Origin: Tenuifilaceae bacterium CYCD
GTDB lineage: Bacteria > Bacteroidota > Bacteroidia > Bacteroidales > Tenuifilaceae
Length of the DNA: 64,000 nt
Reading direction: 5' to 3'
Assembly: GCA_036322835.1 (NCBI GenBank)
Contig: AP027304.1
Coordinates: 3,410,001 to 3,474,000, forward strand
Positions 33,085 through 42,383 of this stretch are shown in pieces; position 1 is the stretch's first letter, and each line of letters starts with the position of its first letter. Both the position numbers and the translations under genes were made by a program. The notes below the pieces were generated by a model, which had not been told where the DNA came from, did no database searches, and worked only from the letters and a program-made list of their open reading frames with translations.

Positions 33085-36000
33085 ATGAGAAAAATCTTTA
33101 CCCTGTTGGTAATCATTCTCTTTTCGGGTGCAACTCTATTTGCACAAGAAATCCAAAAGAAGGATCTTGATCAAAATGGGCTTCCAACCTTTGTAAAGTT
33201 CGACACAAAAGGGAAAGTAGCAGTTAAGGCAGAATCCAAAGCTGTTTTGTCAAACATTTTAAACTTGACAAAAGATGATGACTACAAATCATTACGCTCT
33301 GAAAATGACCAAATTGGTTTTATTCACGAAAAGTTTCAACAGTACTATAAAGGTATAAAAGTTGAATACGGTACATATACGGTACATAGCCGTAATAACC
33401 TAATCGAATCGATGAGTGGTGAGTTTAAGTTGATCAATAAAGTTGATATAAAACCATCTATCTCGGTTGAAAAAGCAATTGAAAAAGCGAAAGCTTTTGT
33501 AAATGCTCAAAAATACATGTGGGAGGAAAATAAGGAATACGCTCCTACCTGTGAACTTGTAATTGTAGCTGCCGATTATGGAATGAAAGCAGATGCAACC
33601 TACGAAATGGTATTGGCATATAAAGTTGACATCTACGCTATTGAACCATTAAGCCGCGACTATATTTATATCGAAGCTCATACTGGAAAAGTAGTACACA
33701 CAAATGCTATTATAAAAAGAGCAGCAGCTACAGGTACAGCAGCAACTCGCTATAGTGGCACAAAATCGATTTCAACCGACAACTATAACAGTACATATCG
33801 TTTACGCGATGTAACACGTGGTAGTGGTATTTACACCTACGATTGTAACACTTCAACCAGTTATACTAGCGCAGTTGATTTTACCGATGCCGATAATAAC
33901 TGGACCGCTGCTGAATATAATAATACAGCAAAGGACAATGGTGCGTTAGATGCTCATTGGGCAGGAATGGTTACTTACGATTATTTCAAAACAATTCACG
34001 GTCGTAATAGTTTCGATGGTAGTGGAGCTTTAATAAAAACATATGTACATTATGACAGTAATTACGAGAATGCATTCTGGAACGGTTCCGTATTTACATT
34101 TGGCGATGGAGCATCAACCTTTGATATTTTAGTTTCGCTAGATGTTTTTGGCCATGAATTTGGTCATGCAGTTTGCGAAAACACATGTAATCTCACGTAC
34201 TCTAAGGAACCAGGAGCTCTAAACGAAGCTTTCAGTGACATTTGGGGATGTACCATTGAGTATAAATATGCGCCCGATAAAGAAACCTGGAATATGGGTG
34301 AAGATCTAGGTTATGTTCTCCGCTCGTTAAGCAATCCTAATTCTAAACAATTACCCGATACATACAAAGGAACATACTGGGTTACCAGTTCATCGGATTA
34401 TTATGGAGTACATACAAACAATGGCCCTTTCTGCTACTGGTATTATCTAATATCTGTTGGTGGTTCAGGTACAAACGACAATGGGAATGCATATTCAGTA
34501 AGTGCAATTGGTATTGAGAAAGCTGAAAAGATTGCTTATCGTATCGAAAGTGTTTATATGTCTGCAAGTTCTACTTATGCTAACGCAAGAACCTATGCAA
34601 TACAGTCTGCTATTGATTTGTACGGATCTGGCTCTGCAGAAGAAATCGCAGTAACCAAAGCAATGTATGCTATTGGTGTTGGCGCCGACTATGTTTCTAC
34701 TGATACTCAAGCCCCAACTGCTCCAACCAACTTGGCATCTTCAAATATTACAGAATCATCTGTTTCGTTAAGTTGGACAGCATCAACTGATAACGTTGCT
34801 GTTACAGGTTACGATGTGTACAAAAATGGCACTTTACTTGCAACCACAACCAGCACTTCGTATAGCGTTACTGGTTTAACAGCCTCTACTGCTTACACTT
34901 TCTACGTTAAGGCTAAAGATGCTGCAGGCAATGTTTCTTCTGCAAGTAACACCCTTAGCGTTACAACTTCGGCAAGTACCGACACTCAAGCACCAACTGC
35001 TCCAACAGGTCTTGCTTCAGCAAGTTTAACATCTACTTCATTTACATTAAGCTGGACAGCATCGACAGATAACGTAGCTGTTACAGGATACAATGTATAC
35101 CAAGACGGAACACTACTCGGAACCGTTACAACTACAAGTTACAGTGTAACTGGCCTAACCGCATCAACTACTTACTCATACACCGTAAAGGCTAAAGATG
35201 CTGCCGGCAATCTTTCATCTGCAAGCACGGCTTTAAGCGTTACTACTCCTGCTGTTACAATATCTTACTGTACTTCAAAAGGAAGTAACTATAGCTACGA
35301 ATGGATTGCAGGCGTTACTATTGGAACATTTAGCAATACTTCAACTGCTGCTGGCTACACAGATTTCACAAGCAAAGTTGCTACATTAACCGCTGGTACA
35401 ACCTATAATGTAGCTTTAACCCCTGGTTTTGCAAGCTCTACATATAATGAATACTGGAAGATTTGGATTGACTACAATGCCGATGGCGATTTTGACGACA
35501 CCAATGAGTTAGCCTTTGACGGTGGCGCTGTAACCAATACTACCGAAACCGGAACATTAACAGTTCCTTCAACTGCAAGCGGAACAACTCGTATGAGGGT
35601 TTCGATGAAATACAATGGCTCGCAAACCGCTTGCGAAACATTCAGCTATGGCGAAGTAGAGGATTATACAGTTACCTTTGGCGAGGCTGTTCCCGATACC
35701 GAAGCCCCAACCGCTCCAACCAGTCTTGCATCAGCAAGCATAACATCTACATCGTTCACACTAAGTTGGACTGCATCGACCGATAATGTTGCTGTTACAG
35801 GTTATCAAGTTTATCAAAACGGAACTCTACTCGGCACTGTAGCTACAACAAGTTACAGCGTAACTGGATTAACCGCTGCTACAACATACTCATATACAGT
35901 AAAAGCAAAAGATGCTGCAGGAAATGTTTCTGCTGCAAGTAGCGCATTGAGTGTTACAACATCATCAGCAACAATAACCTACTGTACTTCAAAGGGTAAT

Positions 36001-36702
36001 AATGTTACCTACGAATGGATTGATTATGTTGCTATGGGTGGAATGACCAATACAACAACTGCAAATGGTGGATATGCAAACTTTACAAGCACTAAAGTTG
36101 CAACAGTTACCCGCGGTGCTAGCACTACTATAAATTTCAGCGCTGGATTCAAGAGCAGTTCATACACTGAATACTGGTATGTATGGATTGACTGGGATCA
36201 AAATGGAACATTCGACAGTGATGAGTTAATGAGTAGCGGATCGTCAAGCAGCAGCTCTACTCTATCCAAAACATTTACAGTTCCTTCAGATGCAACCTTG
36301 GGTACAACAAGAATGCGTGTAACCATGAAGTATAACTCGGCTCCTACAGCTTGCGAAACTTTCAGCTACGGAGAAGTGGAAGATTATGGTGTAATCGTTA
36401 GTGGAACTTCGTTCAACGACTTCACAACTGAAAATCCTTTTGCTGAAGAGATTGGCAATGAAGAAAATACTCAAGTGGTTGTATGGCCAAATCCTGCATC
36501 GGATATGATTAACGTAGCCATCAATAATGGTGAACGTTTTGGAAAAGTAAGAATCTACAACATGCTGGGATCGCTCGTAAAAGTTGTTGAAATTGAAGGC
36601 AATGAAAAGGGAATCAATATTTCCGACCTACCTGCTGGTTCATACATTATATCTGTTGAAGACGAAAAAGAACCTTTAGTAAAATCATTCATTAAAAGAT
36701 AG
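33085..36702 (+). CDS. Secreted thermolysin-like (M4) metalloprotease with FN3, GEVED and T9SS sorting domains
   Basis: A 1205-residue preproprotein. Domains in order: signal peptide (1-20), FTP and PepSY propeptide (about 50-200), M4 catalytic domain with zinc motif [11 protein letters not shown] (about 355-365) and GALNEAFSD (about 376-384), M4 C-terminal helices (to about 540), two fibronectin type III domains (about 540-725), a GEVED domain (about 727-865, with FSYGEVEDY), a third FN3 (about 870-960), a second GEVED (about 962-1103), and a type IX secretion C-terminal domain starting [13 protein letters not shown]. It is exported by Sec and then by the T9SS, likely anchored or released at the surface as an endopeptidase. 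The three FN3 copies are highly similar at DNA level, which implies recent duplication. Confidence 0.95.
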   Translation: MRKIFTLLVIILFSGATLFAQEIQKKDLDQNGLPTFVKFDTKGKVAVKAESKAVLSNILNLTKDDDYKSLRSENDQIGFIHEKFQQYYKGIKVEYGTYTVHSRNNLIESMSGEFKLINKVDIKPSISVEKAIEKAKAFVNAQKYMWEENKEYAPTCELVIVAADYGMKADATYEMVLAYKVDIYAIEPLSRDYIYIEAHTGKVVHTNAIIKRAAATGTAATRYSGTKSISTDNYNSTYRLRDVTRGSGIYTYDCNTSTSYTSAVDFTDADNNWTAAEYNNTAKDNGALDAHWAGMVTYDYFKTIHGRNSFDGSGALIKTYVHYDSNYENAFWNGSVFTFGDGASTFDILVSLDVFGHEFGHAVCENTCNLTYSKEPGALNEAFSDIWGCTIEYKYAPDKETWNMGEDLGYVLRSLSNPNSKQLPDTYKGTYWVTSSSDYYGVHTNNGPFCYWYYLISVGGSGTNDNGNAYSVSAIGIEKAEKIAYRIESVYMSASSTYANARTYAIQSAIDLYGSGSAEEIAVTKAMYAIGVGADYVSTDTQAPTAPTNLASSNITESSVSLSWTASTDNVAVTGYDVYKNGTLLATTTSTSYSVTGLTASTAYTFYVKAKDAAGNVSSASNTLSVTTSASTDTQAPTAPTGLASASLTSTSFTLSWTASTDNVAVTGYNVYQDGTLLGTVTTTSYSVTGLTASTTYSYTVKAKDAAGNLSSASTALSVTTPAVTISYCTSKGSNYSYEWIAGVTIGTFSNTSTAAGYTDFTSKVATLTAGTTYNVALTPGFASSTYNEYWKIWIDYNADGDFDDTNELAFDGGAVTNTTETGTLTVPSTASGTTRMRVSMKYNGSQTACETFSYGEVEDYTVTFGEAVPDTEAPTAPTSLASASITSTSFTLSWTASTDNVAVTGYQVYQNGTLLGTVATTSYSVTGLTAATTYSYTVKAKDAAGNVSAASSALSVTTSSATITYCTSKGNNVTYEWIDYVAMGGMTNTTTANGGYANFTSTKVATVTRGASTTINFSAGFKSSSYTEYWYVWIDWDQNGTFDSDELMSSGSSSSSSTLSKTFTVPSDATLGTTRMRVTMKYNSAPTACETFSYGEVEDYGVIVSGTSFNDFTTENPFAEEIGNEENTQVVVWPNPASDMINVAINNGERFGKVRIYNMLGSLVKVVEIEGNEKGINISDLPAGSYIISVEDEKEPLVKSFIKR

Positions 36703-36720
36703 GTTTTAGATTTACAATAA

Positions 36721-36757
36721 AGAAAGTCCGGGGAATCCGGACTTTCTTGTTTTATGT
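36721..36757 (+). terminator. Protease gene terminator
   Basis: AGAAAGTCCGG (36721-36731) pairs with CCGGACTTTCT (36737-36747), loop GGAAT, followed by TGTTTT. Confidence 0.92.
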
Positions 36758-36806
36758 TGAGATATATTCTTTTATCAACCTCTACCATATCATACCCTCT
36801 ACATTT

Positions 36807-37010
36807 TTATAAATAGTAAAACCACATCTCTCCAACAATTTGTGCGAAGAAAATATCTTGCTCAAAGGCTTCGGCCAAATCCGAAGGAATTAATCGAGGT
36901 TTAGGCTCAAGCCCAAGTTCCACCTCAAGCAATCCGTCGGCCTTTACGTATAATTGGAGTTGCATGTAGTTTAGCGGTATTATCGTTAGCCTAGGAGTAT
37001 CTATCTGCAT
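36807..37010 (-). pseudogene. N-terminal remnant of a GNAT acetyltransferase
   Basis: A 67-codon frame starting MQIDTPRLTIIPLNYMQL. This matches the first strand and helix of a GNAT family member ('I.TpRL.iipLt..ql..y'), followed by a LEVELGLEPKPRL segment. The frame stops at WFYYL, before the acetyl-CoA-binding part. A whole domain needs about 150-170 residues, and I see no continuation in another frame downstream. It lies in the 518-bp gap between the protease and ffh. It looks like gene decay, although a short functional peptide cannot be excluded. Confidence 0.55.
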
Positions 37011-37180
37011 AAGCATTATTATGTTAATGCAATAAAAGTAGTAAGATATCGTCAAAGTTCAACTAACTCTAAGGTATTCATTTAGGCTCAAATAATCATT
37101 TAGGTTTCTCCAAATTATTCTATTTGAAAGAACCATCATTTTTACTAAGTTTGCAAATCTTTTGGATTAGTATTTTTTTG

Positions 37181-37221
37181 CTATCTAAATCTAGTGTCTA
37201 ACATCTAGCATCTATATAGAT
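37181..37221. repeat. Heptad micro-repeat before ffh (NNNTCTA)
   Basis: CTATCTA, then AATCTA, GTGTCTA, ACATCTA, GCATCTA and TATAGAT run directly into the ffh ATG. TCTA recurs every 7 bp with one 6-bp step. Confidence 0.75.
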
Positions 37222-38556
37222 ATGTTTGAGAATTTATCGGAGAAACTGGAGCGGTCGTTTAAGCTCCTAAAAGGCGAAGGAAAAGTAACTGAAATTAACG
37301 TTGCAGAAACGCTAAAAGAGGTGCGTAAAGCCCTACTCGATGCCGACGTTAACTTTAAAATAGCCAAAACCTTTACCGATGAGGTGAAGCGCAAGGCTCT
37401 TGGGATGAATGTGCTTAATGCCATCAAACCAGGCCAATTGCTTGTTAAGGTGGTACACGATGAACTTGCCGAACTTATGGGTGGCAAAGCAACGGATATC
37501 AACCTAAGCGGTAATCCTGCTGTTATTCTTATTGCAGGTTTACAGGGATCTGGTAAAACCACTTTCTCAGGTAAGTTAGCAAGTCATTTAAAAAATAAAA
37601 AAGGAAAATCACCTTTGCTAGTTGCAGGCGACGTGTATCGTCCTGCTGCTATTGACCAGCTAAAGGTTCTTGGCGGTCAAATTGGTGTTCCGGTTTTTTC
37701 TGTTGAAGGTAGCACCGACCCTATATCAATTGCTAAGGACGCCATAAAGCAAGCAAAATCATCAGGACACGACGTTGTGATTATCGATACCGCTGGTCGT
37801 TTGGCAATTGATGAGCAAATGATGAACGAGGTTGCCGCAATCAAGAAAGCGGTTACTCCTCAGGAAATCTTGTTCGTGGTCGACTCAATGACTGGACAGG
37901 ATGCCGTTAATACTGCAAAGGAATTCAACGATAGACTCGATTTCAACGGCGTAGTACTTACCAAGCTCGATGGCGATACCCGTGGTGGTGCTGCGCTATC
38001 AATCCGTTCGGTAGTAGATAAACCTATCAAATTTGTAAGTACCGGTGAGAAACTTGATGCGTTAGATGTATTCCACCCCGACCGTATGGCCGACCGTATC
38101 CTGGGTATGGGTGATATTGTCTCTCTTGTTGAGAAAGCTCAGGAACAGTACGATGCAGAGCAGGCTCGTGAACTTCACAAGAAAATCTTAAAGGATAGAT
38201 TCAACTTCAACGATTTCCTCGACCAAATTGGGCAGATCAAGAAAATGGGTAACCTGAAAGATTTGGCAGGAATGATTCCAGGTATGGGCAAAGCAATGAA
38301 GGATATTGATATTGACGATGATGCATTTAAAGGTGTTGAAGCAATCATCAAGTCTATGACTCCTGCTGAACGCGAAAATCCTGCCTTACTTAATGGTAGT
38401 CGTCGTAAACGTATTGCCGATGGTAGCGGAACCTCAATTGTAGAAGTAAATAGATTGATGAAGCAGTTTGAGGATATGCGTAAGATGATGAAGATGGTAT
38501 CCGGGGGTGGTGCAAAGAACCTTGCCCGTATGATGTCGCAACAACCCAGACGATAG
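37222..38556 (+). CDS. ffh: Signal recognition particle protein Ffh
   Basis: A 444-residue SRP54 GTPase that binds signal sequences with 4.5S RNA and delivers ribosomes to FtsY. It has the N domain (1-90), the G domain with GLQGSGKTTFSGKLA (about 107-121), DTAGR, TKLDGDTRGGAALS and the GEKLDALDVFHP closing loop, and a methionine-rich M domain (about 300-440) with MKDIDIDDDAF, RRKRIADGSGTS and a KMMKMVSGG tail. Length is normal. It precedes folD by 87 bp. Confidence 0.97.
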   Translation: MFENLSEKLERSFKLLKGEGKVTEINVAETLKEVRKALLDADVNFKIAKTFTDEVKRKALGMNVLNAIKPGQLLVKVVHDELAELMGGKATDINLSGNPAVILIAGLQGSGKTTFSGKLASHLKNKKGKSPLLVAGDVYRPAAIDQLKVLGGQIGVPVFSVEGSTDPISIAKDAIKQAKSSGHDVVIIDTAGRLAIDEQMMNEVAAIKKAVTPQEILFVVDSMTGQDAVNTAKEFNDRLDFNGVVLTKLDGDTRGGAALSIRSVVDKPIKFVSTGEKLDALDVFHPDRMADRILGMGDIVSLVEKAQEQYDAEQARELHKKILKDRFNFNDFLDQIGQIKKMGNLKDLAGMIPGMGKAMKDIDIDDDAFKGVEAIIKSMTPAERENPALLNGSRRKRIADGSGTSIVEVNRLMKQFEDMRKMMKMVSGGGAKNLARMMSQQPRR

Positions 38557-38610
38557 TTTGATGACTATTTGACTGTTTGGCTTTCAAATCACTTAAACAC
38601 TCAAGGTATT

Positions 38611-38643
38611 TATAACTTTATAAACTTTTAACTTTCAACTAAA
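38611..38643. repeat. Heptad-like micro-repeat before folD (AACTTT)
   Basis: AACTTTA, AAACTTT, TAACTTT and CAACTAA recur at 7-8 bp steps up to the folD start codon. Confidence 0.6.
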
Positions 38644-39525
38644 ATGGAACTACTTGATGGAAAACGTTTAGCCGATGAAATTAAGGCCGAAATTGCTGCC
38701 GAAGTTGAAGCAATTAAAAAGAACGGAGGAAAAATACCTCATTTAGTTGCCATAATAGTTGGTCACGATGGAGCCAGCGAAACCTACGTTGGACACAAAG
38801 AAAAATCTTGCGCTCAGGTTGGTTTCAAATCGGACGTGTTACGCTTTGAGGATACAATTACTGAGGCAGAACTACTGCATCAAATTGAATTGCTTAATAC
38901 AAATCCAGATGTGGATGGCTTTATAGTTCAAATGCCACTTCCAAAGCATATCAACGAGCAAAAAGTAATTGAGGCAATCGACCCTAAAAAAGATGTGGAC
39001 GGATTCCATCCTGTAAATGTTGGGCGAATGGTAATTGGCCTACCATCTTACGTTTCAGCCACTCCCGATGGTATTGTTGACCTTTTACATCGATATAAAA
39101 TTGAAACTGCTGGCAAGCATTGCGTGGTTTTGGGACGTAGTAATATTGTTGGTCGCCCAATTGCTAATTTGCTTTCGCTAAAAGCAAATCCTGGTGATTG
39201 CACTGTAACTGTATGTCATAGCCGTACCCCAAATATTAAGGAATTCACGAAAACAGCCGATATCCTAATTGTAGCACTTGGCAAAGCAGAATACGTTACT
39301 GCCGAAATGGTTAAGGAGGGTGCCGTAGTGGTTGACGTTGGTATTACCCGCATTAAAAGCGATACAACCAAATCTGGCTGGAAACTTCTGGGCGATGTTA
39401 AGTTTGATGAGGTTGCACCAAAATGCAGCTACATTACGCCTGTACCAGGAGGTGTTGGCCCACTAACAATTGTATCGTTGCTTAAGAATACCTTAAAGGC
39501 AGCAAAGAAAGAGGTTTACGGATAA
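38644..39525 (+). CDS. folD: Bifunctional methylenetetrahydrofolate dehydrogenase/cyclohydrolase
   Basis: A 293-residue FolD that interconverts 5,10-methylene-, 5,10-methenyl- and 10-formyl-tetrahydrofolate using NADP. It has [14 protein letters not shown] with the catalytic Lys, the [13 protein letters not shown] and [14 protein letters not shown] motifs, the NADP loop [11 protein letters not shown] and the C-terminal [15 protein letters not shown]. Length is standard. It is followed 16 bp later by the polysaccharide genes, but is unlikely to be functionally linked. Confidence 0.97.
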   Translation: MELLDGKRLADEIKAEIAAEVEAIKKNGGKIPHLVAIIVGHDGASETYVGHKEKSCAQVGFKSDVLRFEDTITEAELLHQIELLNTNPDVDGFIVQMPLPKHINEQKVIEAIDPKKDVDGFHPVNVGRMVIGLPSYVSATPDGIVDLLHRYKIETAGKHCVVLGRSNIVGRPIANLLSLKANPGDCTVTVCHSRTPNIKEFTKTADILIVALGKAEYVTAEMVKEGAVVVDVGITRIKSDTTKSGWKLLGDVKFDEVAPKCSYITPVPGGVGPLTIVSLLKNTLKAAKKEVYG

Positions 39526-39541
39526 TAAAAATAAAAACAAA

Positions 39542-40663
39542 ATGACTATACCTGAAAATCCCATATATGTTACTCAACCTTCAATGCCTCCAATGGACGA
39601 ATTTGTTGAATATCTTAAACAGATATGGGATTCAAAATGGTTAACCAATAATGGTCATTTTCATCAAGAATTAGAACAGCAACTATGCAAGTATTTAGGA
39701 GTGAATCATATTTCACTTTTCTCAAATGGCACTTTAGCATTAATTACAGCCCTTCAAAGTTTGCGTATTTCGGGAGAAGTTATTACTACTCCGTTTAGTT
39801 TTGTTGCAACCACCCATGCTCTGCATTGGAACGGTATCACGCCTGTTTTTGTTGATATCGATCCAGAAACCTTTAATATCAATCCCAACAAAATTGAAGC
39901 CGCCATCACACCCAAAACTACAGCCATTCTTCCTGTTCACGTATATGGAAATCCATGTAATGTCGAAAAAATTGAAGAGATTGCCCGTAGGTATGGGTTA
40001 AAAATACTATACGATGCAGCCCATGCCTTTGGAGTAAAAAAAAATAGCAATAGTATTCTAAACTATGGCGATTTATCGGTGTTAAGTTTCCATGCAACAA
40101 AAGTTTTCACTACAATTGAGGGTGGAGCCATAGTATCTCACTCTGCCGAGGAAAAAAACAGAATAGACCAACTCAAAAATTTTGGTTTCGTTAACGAAGT
40201 AACCATTGCTGCACCAGGGATAAATGCAAAGATGAACGAAATGCAAGCAGCCTATGGATTGCTTGAACTAAAGTATGTAGAGAATAAAATAAAGAAGCGC
40301 AAAACAAATTCTGTCCTATACAAAGAATTACTTAGCAATATTGACGGTATTACTTTAATGGATGTACCTCAAGGGATTGAACACAACTATAGCTATTTTC
40401 CAATTATTATTAACGAGTCGGTTACCAATAGGAAAAGAGACGAAGTTTACGATTACTTAAAATCAAAGAACATATTTACCCGTCGATATTTTTACCCTCT
40501 AATAAGCAATCTAGCCACGTACTCTTCATTAAAATCGAGCGAAATAAGCAACTTGCCAATTGCAAACAAGGTGGCATCCAGTATTCTATGCTTACCTATG
40601 TACCCCGATCTTACTACCGATAATATTGAGTATATTGCAAAAAGTATAAAAGAAGCGCTATGA
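39542..40663 (+). CDS. DegT/DnrJ/EryC1/StrS sugar aminotransferase
   Basis: A 373-residue PLP aminotransferase of the sugar nucleotide type. It shows an N-terminal WLTNNGHFHQELE motif, a substrate/PLP segment SNGTLALITALQ, TPFSFVATTHAL, YDAAHAFGV (Asp of the PLP ring) and the PLP-lysine in SFHATKVFTTIEGG. Enzymes of this group aminate dTDP-4-keto-6-deoxyhexoses to 4-amino sugars such as viosamine or fucosamine. The neighbouring acyltransferase and WecF-like gene point to a 4-acylamino-4,6-dideoxyhexose. Whether the product is of gluco or galacto type cannot be told from sequence alone. It overlaps the next gene by 4 bp (ATGA). Confidence 0.9.
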   Translation: MTIPENPIYVTQPSMPPMDEFVEYLKQIWDSKWLTNNGHFHQELEQQLCKYLGVNHISLFSNGTLALITALQSLRISGEVITTPFSFVATTHALHWNGITPVFVDIDPETFNINPNKIEAAITPKTTAILPVHVYGNPCNVEKIEEIARRYGLKILYDAAHAFGVKKNSNSILNYGDLSVLSFHATKVFTTIEGGAIVSHSAEEKNRIDQLKNFGFVNEVTIAAPGINAKMNEMQAAYGLLELKYVENKIKKRKTNSVLYKELLSNIDGITLMDVPQGIEHNYSYFPIIINESVTNRKRDEVYDYLKSKNIFTRRYFYPLISNLATYSSLKSSEISNLPIANKVASSILCLPMYPDLTTDNIEYIAKSIKEAL

Positions 40664-41211
40664 TAAACTCATTTCTATCCCGATCGGAACTCGATTCTGT
40701 TGGGTTTAAAAAAGTAGGCAAGGATGTTAAAGTAAGCCGATTTGCAAGTTTTTACAACCCTTCCAAGATTATCCTTGAGGACAATTGCAGAATCGACGAT
40801 TTTTGCATCTTATCGGGCGAAATACATATTGGAAAACACTCACATATTTCGGCATACTGCGCACTATATGGGGCAATGGGAATATATATAGATGATTTTT
40901 CAGGACTATCAGCTCGCTGTACAGTATATAGCGCCATGGACGATTTTTCCGGCGATTATTTAATTGGAGCAACCCTTCCTAAGCATCTAACAAATGTTAC
41001 TGGCGGAAAAGTTACAATTGAAAAATATTGTCAAATAGGAGCAGGTTCCATAATATTTCCAAATTTGAATATTGCAGAAGGTTCTGTAGTGGGCTCTATG
41101 AGTTTAGTGAATAAGTCTACTCAATCTTGGGGAATTTATATAGGTATTCCGATTAAGTTTCTTAAAGAACGAAAAAAGAACCTTCTTCGTTTCGACCTGA
41201 GTTCTCTTTAA
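40660..41211 (+). CDS. Hexapeptide-repeat acyltransferase
   Basis: A 183-residue left-handed beta-helix acyltransferase. The hexapeptide pattern runs from about residue 40 to 155 (IILEDNCRIDDFCIL, IHIGKHSHISAYCALYG, VTIEKYCQIGAGSIIF, LNIAEGSVVGSMSLV). His57-like and other imidazoles in the coils could serve catalysis. Such enzymes usually use acetyl-CoA, and this one probably N-acylates the amino sugar made by the preceding aminotransferase, replacing the GNAT enzyme WecD of the enterobacterial pathway. The coupled start (ATGA overlap) supports that partnership. Confidence 0.88.
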   Translation: MINSFLSRSELDSVGFKKVGKDVKVSRFASFYNPSKIILEDNCRIDDFCILSGEIHIGKHSHISAYCALYGAMGIYIDDFSGLSARCTVYSAMDDFSGDYLIGATLPKHLTNVTGGKVTIEKYCQIGAGSIIFPNLNIAEGSVVGSMSLVNKSTQSWGIYIGIPIKFLKERKKNLLRFDLSSL

Positions 41212-41224
41212 ACCTGCAGAATAA

Positions 41225-42358
41225 ATGATATTGCACATCTTTGAATCCAATGGAATTTTTGTAAACACTGCAATTAAGTGCTTTGACAACCTTGGTAATG
41301 TAAACCATTATATTGTAATTGGTAAAAAAAAGGAATTAGATGAAAAGAATGATAATGGCAATATAACCTACATCAATAGTTTAAACAGGAAGACTAGAAA
41401 GCAAATAAATGCCGAAGTAGGTAAGTATAACCTAATTTTATTTCATGGGTTATTTGGCAAAAGCATAAACATCCTAAAATCAATAAGAACATCAAAAAAT
41501 GTAAAAATAGGCTGGATTATTTACGGAACAGAGCTTGCGTTTAATCGACTTAACCCTCATTACTACCTACAGCCCAAAACAAAACTTATTTATTATAAAA
41601 CTGGCCCTTACAGGATTATTCTACCTGTGTATCGATACTTCATTAGACTACTAAAACGCGATCTTTATTCACTCCAAAGTAAAGTGGATTACGTATTTCA
41701 CTTCATGCCGCAAGAAATTGAAATAGCAGAGCAATTGTTTCATCGAAACTTTAGTAAACTTTGGTTCACTTATGTGTTAATGGAAGATTTTGTTGGAAAC
41801 GACTTTTTAGACTCAAGGTGCGAAAAGAATGGAAATATACTTATAGGAAATTCTTCCAGCTTCTCATCCAACCATGCAGATATATTTTACAAACTTAAAG
41901 ACTCCGACTACTTAAACAAAACAACGGTTTATGTCCCTTTAAGCTATGGCAATAAAATATACGCTAATCATGTTGCTAAAGTTGGGAAGAAAATACTTGG
42001 CAATTCGTTCCTTCCTCTAACTAAATTTATAGCACAAAAAGAATATCATAAAATACTCCTCTCCTGTTCCTGCGTAATTATGAACCATAATAGACAACAG
42101 GCTTTGGGTAATATAATTGTAGCATTATGGCTGGGCTCTAAGGTTTATCTTAAAGAGGGCACTTCAACTTTTCAATACTTTAAAAATCTGGGTATTTACA
42201 TATACTCCATTGAAAATGATCTTGATAGCCACAATCAAAACAGTTTTGAGAGCTTAAGCGATGAACAATTAATCACAAATAGAGAAATCCTAATGAAAGT
42301 TTTTGGAAAGGAAACTTATTTGCACAACATTTCAAGTTCTTTCAACCAATTCATATAA
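41225..42358 (+). CDS. WecF-like 4-acetamido-4,6-dideoxyhexose transferase (GT56)
   Basis: A 377-residue glycosyltransferase of the family 56 (TDP-Fuc4NAc:lipid II transferase) type. Diagnostic blocks are LILFHGLFGKSI, GWIIYGTEL, ILIGNSSSFSSNHADIF (about 207-223), VPLSYGNKIYANHV and CVIMNHNRQQALGNI. In E. coli, WecF adds Fuc4NAc to the lipid-linked enterobacterial common antigen trisaccharide on the cytoplasmic face. Finding it with an aminotransferase, an acyltransferase and a flippase fits the final steps of a repeat-unit pathway. The acceptor in this organism is unknown. Confidence 0.82.
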   Translation: MILHIFESNGIFVNTAIKCFDNLGNVNHYIVIGKKKELDEKNDNGNITYINSLNRKTRKQINAEVGKYNLILFHGLFGKSINILKSIRTSKNVKIGWIIYGTELAFNRLNPHYYLQPKTKLIYYKTGPYRIILPVYRYFIRLLKRDLYSLQSKVDYVFHFMPQEIEIAEQLFHRNFSKLWFTYVLMEDFVGNDFLDSRCEKNGNILIGNSSSFSSNHADIFYKLKDSDYLNKTTVYVPLSYGNKIYANHVAKVGKKILGNSFLPLTKFIAQKEYHKILLSCSCVIMNHNRQQALGNIIVALWLGSKVYLKEGTSTFQYFKNLGIYIYSIENDLDSHNQNSFESLSDEQLITNREILMKVFGKETYLHNISSSFNQFI

Positions 42359-42383
42359 TTTTTGAGAAGAATAATCTTTTTAA

